Shown here: in pieces, positions 1-7,956 of the stretch | Layout: the number at the start of each line of letters is the position of its first letter | How positions within the stretch are numbered: the stretch's first letter is position 1 | Assembly: GCA_036244855.1 (NCBI GenBank) | Contig: BQKZ01009018.1 | Location: 13,396 to 23,480 of the forward strand | Length of the DNA stretch: 10,085 bases | Reading direction: 5' to 3' | Origin: Temnopleurus reevesii | Taxonomy: Eukaryota; Echinodermata; Echinoidea; Temnopleuroida; Temnopleuridae | Program-made: the position numbers and the translations under genes | The notes under the pieces: generated by a model | What the model saw: the letters and a program-made list of their open reading frames with translations, nothing else | Told to the model about the DNA's origin: nothing | The model's database searches: none

Positions 1-158
1 GGTGATTTTTTACAAGTTTTTTGACCCTGTGACCTTTGACCTTTGACCCACTGAACCCAAAATCTAATCAGTTCATCCTCACATGGTTATACATACTTGA
101 TCCAAGTTTGGTCAAAATCCGTCCAGCGGTTCTGAACTTATCGCGGTAACAAGGTCCA

Positions 159-221
159 GACGGACGCACGGACGCACGGACGCACGGACGGACGGACGGA
201 CGGACGGACGGACGGACGGAC
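159..221. repeat. (ACGG)n / (ACGCACGG)n microsatellite
   Basis: Three ACGGACGC-type units followed by about nine near-perfect ACGG units. It lies inside the dispersed repeat and is probably carried by it. Confidence 0.95.
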
Positions 222-232
222 AACCCGAAAAC

Positions 233-273
233 ATAATGCCTCCGGCACCACCTTACGGTGGCGGAGGCATAAT
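233..273. repeat. Hairpin at the end of the dispersed repeat
   Basis: ATGCCTCCG (236-244) pairs with CGGAGGCAT (262-270); inside it CCACC (248-252) pairs with GGTGG (257-261) around a TTAC loop, with GCA (245-247) bulged. It marks the likely right terminus of the repeat. Confidence 0.8.
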
Positions 274-275
274 TA

Positions 276-830
276 CCATGATTTATTTTTTGAAAATAAT
301 TCAGCATACATGTAAGCAGTGAGAAAGAGATTTAAACAATTCCGTCCCGTCACCTTGATGAGGGCGCTTTTCAAGCTCAGATGCCAATTTCTGCAAGATG
401 AAGCGGAGAGGCATAGAGACCAATATGAATTCATAAAATATAGACTTTGGGCTTTCAAATGAGGTACAAATGTCAAATTAAAAATCTCTTTGAAAAATCA
501 AGCCCTAGGTTGACCTACTTTTGGATCGAGCCCATTTCTATCATTCTCTATTTGGGCAATTCCATGGACGGTATTACCGGTATGTCCATTATGCTGACAG
601 AATTACATCCAATCAAATGACAAATAACAGTAACCTACATGTATGCAGATGCGTAGCCAGGATTTCGTTTACATGACGGACAGACCCCATTTTTACGGAG
701 CGTGCACACTTCTTTCCTCCATTTTTCAACGCATTTTTAAGGTTTTCTTTTTTTCATTTTTGAGCGTACCTACCCCATGGCTACAGGCTTGGTATGTAAC
801 ACATTATCAAATTATCAAATTTCAAGGGAT
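276..830. other. 3' flank of ENKD1, no confident gene
   Basis: No conserved coding region was recognised. It contains one weak exon-like segment on the minus strand (301-390; see findings) and a likely decayed repeat around 645-795. That repeat starts with GCGTAGCCAGGATTT and ends with CCATGGCTACAGG, which are roughly inverted relative to each other (GCGTAGCCAGG against CCTGTAGCCATGG). Motifs like GTAGCCAGGATTT are common in invertebrate transposons. Confidence 0.4.
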
Positions 831-836
831 TTTATT
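831..836 (-). promoter_or_regulatory. Candidate poly(A) signal AATAAA of ENKD1
   Basis: AATAAA on the minus strand, about 170 nt after the ENKD1 stop codon, giving a 3'UTR of roughly 190 nt. It is the first canonical hexamer downstream. The inferred 3'UTR includes a CT-rich stretch (about 929-971 on the plus strand). Confidence 0.6.
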
Positions 837-1007
837 GAACAATTACTAAGATAAACTTTGAGTGTACCAGCGATTAAACTGTCAGTGGTATTACCCAGCT
901 ATCTTTCTCTTTATCTTCCTCACTTATACGCTCTCTTGTTTTTCTATCACTACCATCTCTCTCTCTCTCACACAATAGGAAATAAGAGTCTTCAAAAATA
1001 GTTCATT

Positions 1008-1168
1008 CTAGCTATCCACTTTGACAAAGACCTTCCGTCTCGAGAATATCTTAATTGCCTCCTCCACCTCCGCCAGTCTATTTTCAGTCTCTGCTTTTTC
1101 CCTCTTTGCTCGGAGGGTCTCGACAGACAGGGGAGATTTCAGGAGCTTATTCTGGAGGTCTTTTTCCT
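1008..1168 (-). CDS. ENKD1: ENKD1 last coding exon (enkurin domain C-terminus)
   Basis: Acceptor TTTTTTTCATGCTCTCCAG|AGGAAAAAG (AG at 1169-1170). It encodes split Lys269 and residues 270-321, ending in the stop TAG at 1010-1008. The final EEAIKIFSRRKVFVKVDS differs from the end of vertebrate ENKD1 at only a few positions and settles the identification. The exon is one long amphipathic, Lys/Glu-rich helix, as expected for the end of an enkurin domain. Confidence 0.97.
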
Positions 1169-4100
1169 CTGGAGAGCATGAAAAAAACAAGAGCAAGGGG
1201 AAATGAATTGAAGAAATTGCAGAATTATCACTATAATAACATTATATCATGAAATAAATTTATACAAGTAATTTACAGGTGATCAATGGATAAAACTAAA
1301 ATATGTAACCATATTCAAAATGTTCTCTTACCCAGACTAGAGGTCTTCTTAGCGTTTCATGAACAAGGTAACTACACTGTAGTTTGCATTAACTTCTATC
1401 AATCTATTGTTTGTATATCAAGCGGTTCCAAAAGTGGGTCAACCTTTTTGTTAGTTTGACTGCCTTTTGCTCCTATTTTAATTCACTTCATGAACTACAT
1501 GTACTTGATTTATAATCATTTTATGAGGATATCAACTTCTTTTGCAGATGTGAGTGGGGGAAAGTTAACCCTAACTTACCTGGGGGGGGGGCCATAATGG
1601 CCCCCCCCCTGGACGCTTCGCGCCGTAAGTCCGCAACGCGAAATGCTACGGCCGCAAAATTTTATGACTTTTTTCTTTCACTTATCGCGCAACTTTTGAG
1701 ACCAAATTTAGCGCGCCCGCGTGTAAGGTCGCGAAGCCACGCCCCTTCGAAAAAAATTTGTCAAGCCCAAAATTGCTCAAAAACCTGGTTTTGTGTACAA
1801 ATCCAATGGAAATTGGGATTTTGCAATAAATTCACATAAATTGCAATATTTTCACTAAAACTAATTGAAATAATTTAATATTAGTGTCTTCCTGGCTGAA
1901 AAGTAGTAGGGAATAATTTCCCACCAAAAAACAATGAAAAACAAAAGGTCGATAAAACAAAGAAATACATAAGAAATTACTAAAACAATAAAATACATAA
2001 GAAATGAAATGTGATACCAACATTTTTTTTTGTAATAATGTTAGGAATGATATTACAAAGCTATAGGGAAAAAAATCAGATATCAAGAAGCTCTAAATAG
2101 TGATTTGGAGCCAAAAATATGATTTTATGCATAAATTAGCATAATTAATTAATAACAAATCAATAACAATATTTTTTAGAAATCTGAATATGCATTTATG
2201 TAGTTTACATGATACTCTATCCACGTGCAAATTTTCACGGCGATTGCGCGATCCGCGGCCGAGATCTGAAGGGGGGGGGCCATAATGCCCCCTCCCCCCA
2301 GGAATATCACCTCTCGAAATAGCCCAGGTAAGTTAGGGTTAAAGCACCTCACAGAAAGGTCAATACATTGGGGATTGGACATACACAATTTATGGGATTA
2401 CCCATATAATTCTTTTGCAGAGTGCAAAAGGAAGTAAGAAAATATAGTTAAGAAAAAAAGAGAAATATTAATCTCATGAATCCCTCCCCCCCAAAAAATA
2501 TATATATATATATATTTTGATGCCCAAGACAATCAACCTTCTGAAAATGGATCAACCCAAACTTGTTTTTCTTTCTTTTCCCTCACATAAAAGAATCACA
2601 TTATAGCAAGAGGAATATAGCCTGAAAAGTCTATTGCAGACATTTTAGGGATTTTTACTCAATTTGATATCATATTTTCTACAAGAACTCTGTTCCTGAA
2701 ATTAAAAAAAAAAACACGTTTCCAACCGACCAAACATTTTTTTGGCCTAATGACAGTCATGTAAAAAAAGAGAATTTTCCCAAGTTTTTGTAATACAAAA
2801 GAATCTTTGTTCACACTTCATCCATCAGGACTAGAGTTCACAATATCAGTATTATTCAAACAAAGCAAAACATTCTTAGCAACAGAAACAACTTACTTTC
2901 TTTGAGGATATCTAACGTCCTTATCCTCTCCTCCTCCGCCATTTTCCTATGGCCTGGTGGCATATCTGGGTCGGGAATGTTTCTTATCCTGTCTTCCTCT
3001 TCTCTATGCCATTGCTTCTGTCTGTTTTGTAAGCTGAATTTCAAATATAGGATAAGAGAAAAGAGTGTTAAATTGCTGTTCCAAACCCAGATGATTACTG
3101 TTTATGTATAAGCCAATATTTTAGCGCACAGATATTTTCGCAATTTTGGACCAGTTCGACACATTAGCTTGTTGTTACTTTCACGTTTTTGACAGTGTCT
3201 GTCAAACAGAGTGTGTGCATCAAATTATTGCGACGACACAACCGCGCGATTCACGAAAATAAAACTATACTGCAAAATGTCAGCTTACACAGTAAATGGC
3301 TATGTTCTCAAGTCAGAAATGGCATATGGTACCGCGTATATTTCATATTCTGTCTTCTTCTTCCCTATGCCATTGCTTCTGTTTGTTTTGTAAGCTGAAT
3401 TGTTAAATAGCTTCCCTTCACAATAGGCAACTTCATGTTCTGTGCTCGGGGTTTAGTGTTGGTGTTGAGAAAGTGAAAAGACCTTTACACTGAGTTCCAA
3501 CAAGATTGGTCACTTTTCATATCGATTGCTCAACGCTGGTGGAGTAAACATTGCCTGATTCAAATATATTGGGACTAAAGAATAGCTTAAACTATTTAAA
3601 GAAAAAAATTAACTCATGAAGAAAAATGCTATAAGAATACAGGAGTGATTTTTTTTTTTTACTTACGTGAGATCGATTTATGCAAAGTTGACTGTATGCA
3701 TAAATTTATTACTCTGCCAATCTTTCACAATGAAGAAACTTACTCTTGGATTGCAAAACTCTTATTTTACATGCACAACGAAGGTAAAAATCTAAGGCCC
3801 CAGTCACATAGAAGCCCAAAAGTAAAACGATCGAATACAACTATTTGTTCACTTCACAGTTAGCTGCCTCAGAACATAGAGTCGTGTTGAATCTTGTTAC
3901 TTCCAGGCATCTATGAATCTGAAGCCTTATTCTCACTCGAAATTTGAGAACACACACATGAAAATATGTTGTTAAAAACTTCACTTTTCAACAAAAAAAA
4001 TCTTACTTTGTTATTTTTCGTGCAAAAATCTTAGTGAATAAGATGGAATCTTATTGGTTAGCAGGTACGTAACTTCTTGAAAAAAAATGGGCCAAAATAA

Positions 4101-7100
4101 AGGTGCAATAGCAATTCATACTTACTACTTGGGCGTTTGTCCTCTCTGGTACCTCTCCATATCTTCTTCTCTCTTCCTATGTAACGAGTCGAGTGCTTGG
4201 GCTGAGGGCGGTCTCTGCGGTTTAAGCTTCTTAGCCAGTTTGGCATTGTGCGCGATGAAATTCGGTTTGCTTCCATCCACATGTAGGCTTACCTGTTAAT
4301 TGGCCAAAAAACAGGTCAGAGACACATTACAAACAACACCTTAAGAATCAATTTACTGCATTGAGATCATAAATTTCCAAAGTTGCAAGACGGCAATGCA
4401 AAGCGCATGTATTATTTTTATTGTACTTTCTTTAACAATTTGAATAGAATCGAATAAATAAAACAGCTTGATTTGAAAGCAATTAAAGACGTCATCTCTA
4501 ATGGCACTGGGAAATTAAAGGCATTGTATCACATGGTTTTCGTTTAAAAAATTCTGAACTACCATATTCTATGCTACCTCAATGGTTGACGGTGTACATA
4601 AACAAAGCTGTAAAGACATTAGGCTTTGAAAACAATGTTAATTGCTTACAAAATACTAAAAATATGACCTGCATAGGCACACCGTGTAGGAAAAAAGCAT
4701 CAGTGGTACCCTTTATTCCATATTCAAAGATATCTCGATAGAACCTGCATAAATTCCTTCTTTTTTGCACTCTACGTAGTTCTTTCATCGATCTGAATGT
4801 CATTTAGTTCACACATCTTGATTTGAGAATTCTTTAAATTCCAATATCAGAATGTGTGACACTGTCTTTAGCAACAAAATTGAAAATAAAAATGATTACC
4901 TCAGATGAAGCACTGCTAGGGCGGGGTGCTGGGCTTGGTGAGCGCCCTCTGGAGACGGATCCTGTTCGACTGTGGGATCGTAAGTAGTTTGCTGAGGCCG
5001 GTCTGGGAGGTGGTGGAGATTTCTAGAGGAGCAAATGGAAATAATCACAATTTATGGAGTAGAAATAAATAAACATCAAGAGACAGATTGCACAGAAACC
5101 TTAAAAAAAAATTGGTGTTTCATAAACCTACATGTACACATGATTCTGCGCTAAATGACAGGGGATCCTTTCTTGCATTCAATGATGAGCATTCAATTAT
5201 AAGTTTACCTAAGAAGGGATTACTGGTCGTGCGCAAACTCATGGTTACCTTGATGAACCCATTTATAAAACAAGTTCCATGCCACTTTTGCATAAGACAT
5301 ATATTATATTACAAAATAAGTTCAAGATCAATAAGCAGGCAGTGGGGCCAGAAAGCAGAGCAACCCATACCTGGACATGAATGAATTACATTGTAATACC
5401 CTCGTAAAATACATAACAACTCAGTGGTGAAAAAAAGATACTGTAGTGTTAGAGAATAAAAAGCCCACATTTTCAAAGCACAAAACAATACTTTAAAATT
5501 TCTGCGACTTTTGATGGACCAGCTCCCAGGGAACAATTTTACTTTTTAAATTGGATTACCAGTTTTATATGTTGAGGAAACGGTTTCAACATTTTACTGT
5601 ACATGTACACTTGTATGTAAAAAAGTTGCTCAACAAAACATATTTTGTATAGCAATCATGCTGAAATGCATAGCAAATTGTGATGCGATGCCAGGAAAAT
5701 TATTCCCTAAAATCCTTATTTTCAAAACCCCTACAGTAAATAATACACATGAAGCTATGTGTATTGTAAGTGAATTCTGGAAAATAGCTCATACCTTGAG
5801 ATTTTCTGTCACTTTGGACGGAACGGCCTTGTATTTTTCAGACTGCGGTAACACTTTCATGGGTTTATTCTTCTCAATGACCTCCTCTCTCTGCTTCCTC
5901 CTGCTCTGAGACTGAATCTGTCTCATACGCCTCACGTTGTCTTTGCCAAAGTCCTTCGGTTGGGGTTCTGAATAAACAATGAATAGAATGAATGATTAGT
6001 GAAGACAAGAAATGTGCACCAGTAAATGTTTAATATAATCTGCATTCACTCTTATCTAAATGTATACTGCAAAATGTGAAATCAATAAATAGAACTATAT
6101 GTAAATGAACTGGTAATAATACACTTCTTAATTTAAAATTATTGATTGCTTTTGAATTGTATCGTTCAAGAATAGCCCCAATTTTCAGGATGTGTACTGG
6201 AGTAAAAGACATTCAACATCTGCAAATTTTATCTCTGGGTGTTTGATGACATTCAAAACATTAGCCCAAGTACAGTTTTGGTAAAAGCGAATATTTTTAT
6301 CACCAGATTTTGTCTTCAAATCTATATGAAATGAAATACAGTATCATAAACATAATGAACAAAAGATTGTGCGAAAAATGAACGAGTTGGGTAAAAGCTA
6401 TAACCTAAAATGTGCAAATTTGTTTAGTGTGGTGCTGCACCACACTATTTCAATATTTTCTTTCTTGATAAAGGACAACTTCCCATGCTCAGAATTGGAT
6501 GAAAATTTCGGAATTTAATTGTTGTGTATATCTCTATATCATTCTATTGTCAAATCTCGGAAATAACTTTGTATAGGCTCGATAACGAGCAAAATCATGC
6601 TATAACCAAGAGAGGGCGCTAAATATGATTTAACGGTCAAATTCAAATTTTCAAATGAATCAGTTCGTAAAAAAATATGCTATGGTCTCAAAATGTGTAT
6701 AAGATCTACATGTCATGATAAACATCCCCAAAATTCACATTTCTTCATCTTTACCAAAACTATACTTGGGATTTAAGATATTTCCAGATACAAAACCTTG
6801 ATTGAAAACTTATATACAAACCGGGAGGGTGTTTTATCAAGATTTGTCGCAGAGACAATTAGTCAGCGCTGACTAATTCCTTGATTGTGATTGGATGAAA
6901 AGCACTAACGCTGACAGTTGCTATGGGAACTGTCGGAAAATGACTCCTTGTCGCTGCGACACATCTTGATGAAACACCCCCCTGATCTTTAACTTGTTTT
7001 TAGTAGTGTAATAATAGAACAATACATCCACCAAGGAAGAAATTATGTAATAATTGTATGAAAAGCTATTGAATTTACTTTATGTTTCCAAGATGGAAAA

Positions 7101-7878
7101 TCCTGTGTCAAACATTTGCATTTGACAAGATTTGAATGAAAATACTCATAAATATGTCTAAAATCTCTTCAAAGTAACATGGATTTTGTTTTCTTTTTTA
7201 AGAAATTACATAAATCAGATTTCCTTTTCAAAATTGTTCTAACAACATCTGTTAGTCTTTCTACCTGAAAGTCTTTCAACTGTAAATATGACCAAGTCAG
7301 ACAATGATTATGCTCCATCTTCTTCAAGATTCAAATTCAACAAAGATTGAAATAAAGCACAAAACCATCATTCAATCCACAACTAAACACAGGTCTGATT
7401 TTTGCCCCTCTCCCTTGACAAGAAAGAATAAACCCCAAAATTATTCCCAAGTTAGGGTTACATGATGTACAGTCAAACCTGTCTTAGCGGCCACTTGTCT
7501 CTAGTGGCCACATAAATTGATTCCCCCGATATGAAAATGTGTACCTGTTTTTCGAGGTCACCCACCTACAGTGGCTATTTTTTCTGTTTCCCTTGGGTGG
7601 CCACTTTGGACAAAATTGACTGTATACTTTTTTTTAAATAAAGAATCAGGTATAAAAGCTGCATAACACATACTTTGTCTAGATGGTGGTCTATATACGT
7701 TCTCCCCAGTAACCAGTAGATTACCGACGCTACCCTGGGCTTTGGTAGCGATCTCCTCAGCCTCTGGCTTGACCCTCGGGGCTGGCCGGCTCGACTCCGC
7801 TGACCAGCTTGACCGACGCTGATGACCTCTTGTGTTTGAGTAACCGGGGTCAGTCGGAATGGGGCCAGAGAGCATCAT
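1008..7878 (-). CDS. ENKD1: ENKD1 orthologue (enkurin domain-containing protein 1), six coding exons
   Basis: Spliced CDS, minus strand: 7878-7674, 5967-5795, 5022-4900, 4292-4126, 3033-2897, 1168-1008; total 966 nt, 321 aa. Every intron is GT-AG and junction phases agree (1, 0, 0, 2, 1). Residues 1-68 carry SGPIPTDP near the N-terminus; 70-126 are a basic, probably helical segment (KDNVRRMRQIQ); 127-167 are proline/serine-rich with PPPPRP; 168-222 contain NFIAHNA; about 224-318 form the enkurin domain, with PKYLQ, DPDMPPGH and EEAIKIFSRRKVFVK. These blocks match vertebrate ENKD1 as I recall it, in order; the length is slightly below its roughly 346 aa. Family knowledge: ENKD1 is a microtubule-, centrosome- and basal-body-associated protein linked to ciliogenesis and spindle orientation; it is not an enzyme. 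Enkurin itself (ENKUR) is less likely because the N-terminal and C-terminal blocks are ENKD1-specific. The start is inferred from the position of the SGPIP motif. Confidence 0.93.
1569..2338. mobile_element. Non-autonomous piggyBac-type element with TTAA target duplication
   Basis: The 16-bp terminal inverted repeats are perfect: CCCTAACTTACCTGGG at 1569-1584 and its reverse complement at 2323-2338. Both ends are flanked by TTAA (1565-1568 and 2339-2342), the classic piggyBac target, and the terminal CCCTAA fits the family's CCC start. Subterminal G/C-rich tracts containing CCATAATG occur near both ends (1582-1610 and 2271-2300), also inverted. The 770-bp interior is AT-rich with no transposase-like reading frame, so it would depend on an enzyme supplied elsewhere. 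It lies in the last ENKD1 intron, about 400 bp before the last exon. Confidence 0.85.
1583..1609. repeat. 27-bp perfect G/C palindrome inside the piggyBac-type element
   Basis: Nine G, CCAT, a central A, ATGG and nine C: a perfect self-complementary arm pair. The right-end counterpart (about 2271-2300) is the same motif with interruptions in the C tract. Confidence 0.85.
2339..2896. other. Remaining part of ENKD1 last intron
   Basis: No gene seen. It contains a C-rich run, an (AT)n microsatellite at about 2498-2515 and homopolymer A/T runs; otherwise it is unremarkable AT-rich intron. Confidence 0.6.
2498..2515. repeat. (AT)n microsatellite
   Basis: About nine AT units in the ENKD1 last intron. 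Confidence 0.9.
2897..3033 (-). CDS. ENKD1: ENKD1 coding exon 5 (enkurin domain, first half)
   Basis: 137 nt. Acceptor TTTGAAATTCAG|CTTAC; donor AAAGAAA|GTAAGTTG. The first base completes Tyr223 to give PKYLQNRQKQWHREEE. DPDMPPGHRKM matches the most conserved block of vertebrate ENKD1 (DPAMPPGHTRM). It encodes residues 224-268. Its 5' half and acceptor are repeated about 360 bp upstream in the preceding intron (3320-3401). Confidence 0.95.
3320..3401 (-). pseudogene. Decayed tandem copy of ENKD1 coding exon 5 with its acceptor
   Basis: Positions 3351-3401 match 2990-3040 with 3 differences in 51 bases, including the acceptor AATTCAG|CTTAC (putative exon start 3394). Similarity continues, weaker and with a one-base gap, to a shared TGGCATAT at 3320-3327 (exon copy 2958-2965). 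On the minus strand it reads LQNKQKQWHREEEDRI and then TGA in place of an Arg codon. Relative to the real exon, the early changes are one Arg-to-Lys and three synonymous ones. The stop and the gap make it non-functional as a normal exon; inclusion would truncate the enkurin domain. Confidence 0.85.
3402..4125. other. ENKD1 intron between exons 4 and 5, upstream part
   Basis: AT-rich intron. I see no gene, RNA or clear repeat boundary. The part on the other side of the duplicated exon (about 3120-3265) holds CG-containing motifs such as CACGAAAATAAAACT, which may be an old repeat, but I could not find its ends. Confidence 0.5.
4126..4292 (-). CDS. ENKD1: ENKD1 coding exon 4
   Basis: 167 nt. 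Acceptor CAATTAACAG|GTAAGCC; donor CCCAAGTA|GTAAGTATG. It encodes residues 168-222 plus two bases of Tyr223. NFIAHNAKLAKK matches the DFIRHNARAAKR block of vertebrate ENKD1, and the end (TPKY) leads into the enkurin domain. Its first bases repeat the donor consensus GTAAG directly after the acceptor; see the finding on a recursive splice site. Confidence 0.93.
4293..4899. other. ENKD1 intron between exons 3 and 4
   Basis: 607 bp of AT-rich sequence. No coding region, RNA gene or repeat structure recognised. Confidence 0.6.
4900..5022 (-). CDS. ENKD1: ENKD1 coding exon 3 (proline/serine-rich linker)
   Basis: 123 nt, phase 0 at both ends. Acceptor TTTGCTCCTCTAG|AAATC; donor CTGAG|GTAATC. It encodes residues 127-167, starting KSPPPPRPASANYLRSHSR. 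PPPPRP resembles an SH3-binding core, and ANYLRSHSR matches the FLRAHSR block of vertebrate ENKD1. The rest is a low-complexity Ser/Pro/Arg linker. Being symmetrical (0-0), it could be skipped without a frameshift. Confidence 0.92.
5023..5794. other. ENKD1 intron between exons 2 and 3
   Basis: 772 bp of AT-rich sequence. Open frames on either strand here show no recognisable protein and no fitting splice context. Confidence 0.6.
5795..5967 (-). CDS. ENKD1: ENKD1 coding exon 2
   Basis: 173 nt. Acceptor TTTATTCAG|AACCCC (AG at 5968-5969); donor CTCAAG|GTATGAG (GT at 5793-5794). It encodes residue 69 (split, Lys) and residues 70-126. The stretch KDNVRRMRQIQ and the later KYKAV-SKV align with the vertebrate ENKD1 segments ENLRRIREIQ and KYDKVESRV. 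It is highly basic and Gln-rich, and probably helical. Confidence 0.93.
6265..6770. repeat. Inverted-repeat-bounded region in ENKD1 first coding intron
   Basis: CCCAAGTACAGTTTTGGTAAA (6265-6285) and the reverse complement of 6750-6770 agree at 20 of 21 positions, so the 506-bp block between them may be a mobile element or its remains. True ends are uncertain and no target duplication is evident. A perfect 23-bp palindrome lies inside. Confidence 0.5.
6425..6447. repeat. Perfect 23-bp palindrome
   Basis: TAGTGTGGTGC (6425-6435), one central T, then GCACCACACTA (6437-6447). The 11-bp arms are perfect. Confidence 0.95.
6823..6983. mobile_element. Foldback MITE, about 160 bp
   Basis: The left arm (about 6823-6858) reads inward AGGGTGTTTTATCAAGATT-GTCGCAGAGACAA; the reverse complement of the right arm (about 6948-6983) reads GGGGTGTTTCATCAAGATG-GTCGCAGCGACAA. 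That is about 31 of 36 matches. Inside are a 22-bp perfect palindrome at 6857-6878 and a hairpin GACAGTT/AACTGTC at 6913-6934. There is no coding capacity. I see no clear target duplication, so the superfamily is unassigned. Confidence 0.8.
6857..6878. repeat. 22-bp perfect palindrome in the foldback MITE
   Basis: AATTAGTCAGC followed by its exact reverse complement GCTGACTAATT, with no spacer. Confidence 0.95.
6984..7467. other. ENKD1 first coding intron, between two MITEs
   Basis: AT-rich intron. No gene, RNA or repeat boundary recognised. Confidence 0.5.
7470..7622. mobile_element. TA-flanked MITE (Tc1/mariner, pogo-like)
   Basis: The ends read inward CAGTCAAACCTGTCTTAGCG (7470) and, from the reverse complement of the right end (7622), CAGTCAATTTTGTCCAAAGT, each followed by GGCCAC. 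Both sides are flanked by TA (7468-7469 and 7623-7624). The size of 153 bp, TA duplication and CAGT start fit non-autonomous Tc1/mariner elements of the pogo/Tigger type; the subgroup is an inference. It ends about 50 bp from the donor of the first coding exon. Confidence 0.8.
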
Positions 7879-7932
7879 CTTGACTAGATTTTCGGTATGG
7901 AGATGACTTGGAATATGCAATCCTTCCAAATC
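7674..7932 (-). CDS. ENKD1: ENKD1 first coding exon (5'UTR 7879-7932, coding 7674-7878)
   Basis: The donor reads CAAA|GTATGTG (GT at 7672-7673). The acceptor upstream reads TTTATTTCCAACACAG|GATTTG (AG at 7933-7934), so this is an internal exon of the transcript. Two adjacent ATG codons at 7878-7876 and 7875-7873 precede LSGPIPTDP, which matches the start region of vertebrate ENKD1. The first ATG has A at -3. No in-frame stop separates the acceptor from the ATG, so an N-terminal extension encoded by an upstream exon cannot be excluded. The exon encodes residues 1-68 plus one base of residue 69 and is rich in Arg, Ser and Pro. Confidence 0.88.
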
Positions 7933-7956
7933 CTGTGTTGGAAATAAAATGGGAAG

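Larger units (their letters stand above)
1..275. repeat. Dispersed repeat with (ACGG)n array and terminal hairpin
   Basis: The segment has a TGACCTTTGACC-rich start, then AAATCTAATCAGTTCATCC, AAATCCGTCCAGCGGTTCTG, an (ACGG)n array and a GCCTCCG...CGGAGGC hairpin end. I recognise this arrangement as a very common interspersed repeat in aquatic animal genomes; I do not assign a superfamily. The left end is cut by the window edge. The Arg-Pro-Ser-Val translation on the minus strand is an artefact of the array. Confidence 0.7.

Noticed and set aside
68..307. Open frame rich in Arg-Pro-Ser-Val on the minus strand
   Set aside because: It is the translation of the (ACGG)n array in a dispersed repeat, not a protein.
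1597..1839. 80-codon open frame on the plus strand
   Set aside because: It is inside the TTAA-flanked element near its G/C-rich end and does not resemble a transposase.
1832..2086. 84-codon Phe-rich frame on the minus strand
   Set aside because: Low-complexity AT-rich interior of the same mobile element; not protein-like.
2902..3111. Plus-strand frame opposite ENKD1 exon 5
   Set aside because: It is the shadow of the real minus-strand exon, which has conserved residues and splice sites.
5088..5384. 98-codon open frame on the plus strand
   Set aside because: It lies within an ENKD1 intron, shows no recognisable domain, and its codon use looks random.
7558..7929. A 123-residue continuous open frame on the minus strand
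   Set aside because: Only its middle (7674-7878) is ENKD1 coding sequence. The upstream end has no ATG and abuts an acceptor, and the downstream end runs past the donor into a MITE.
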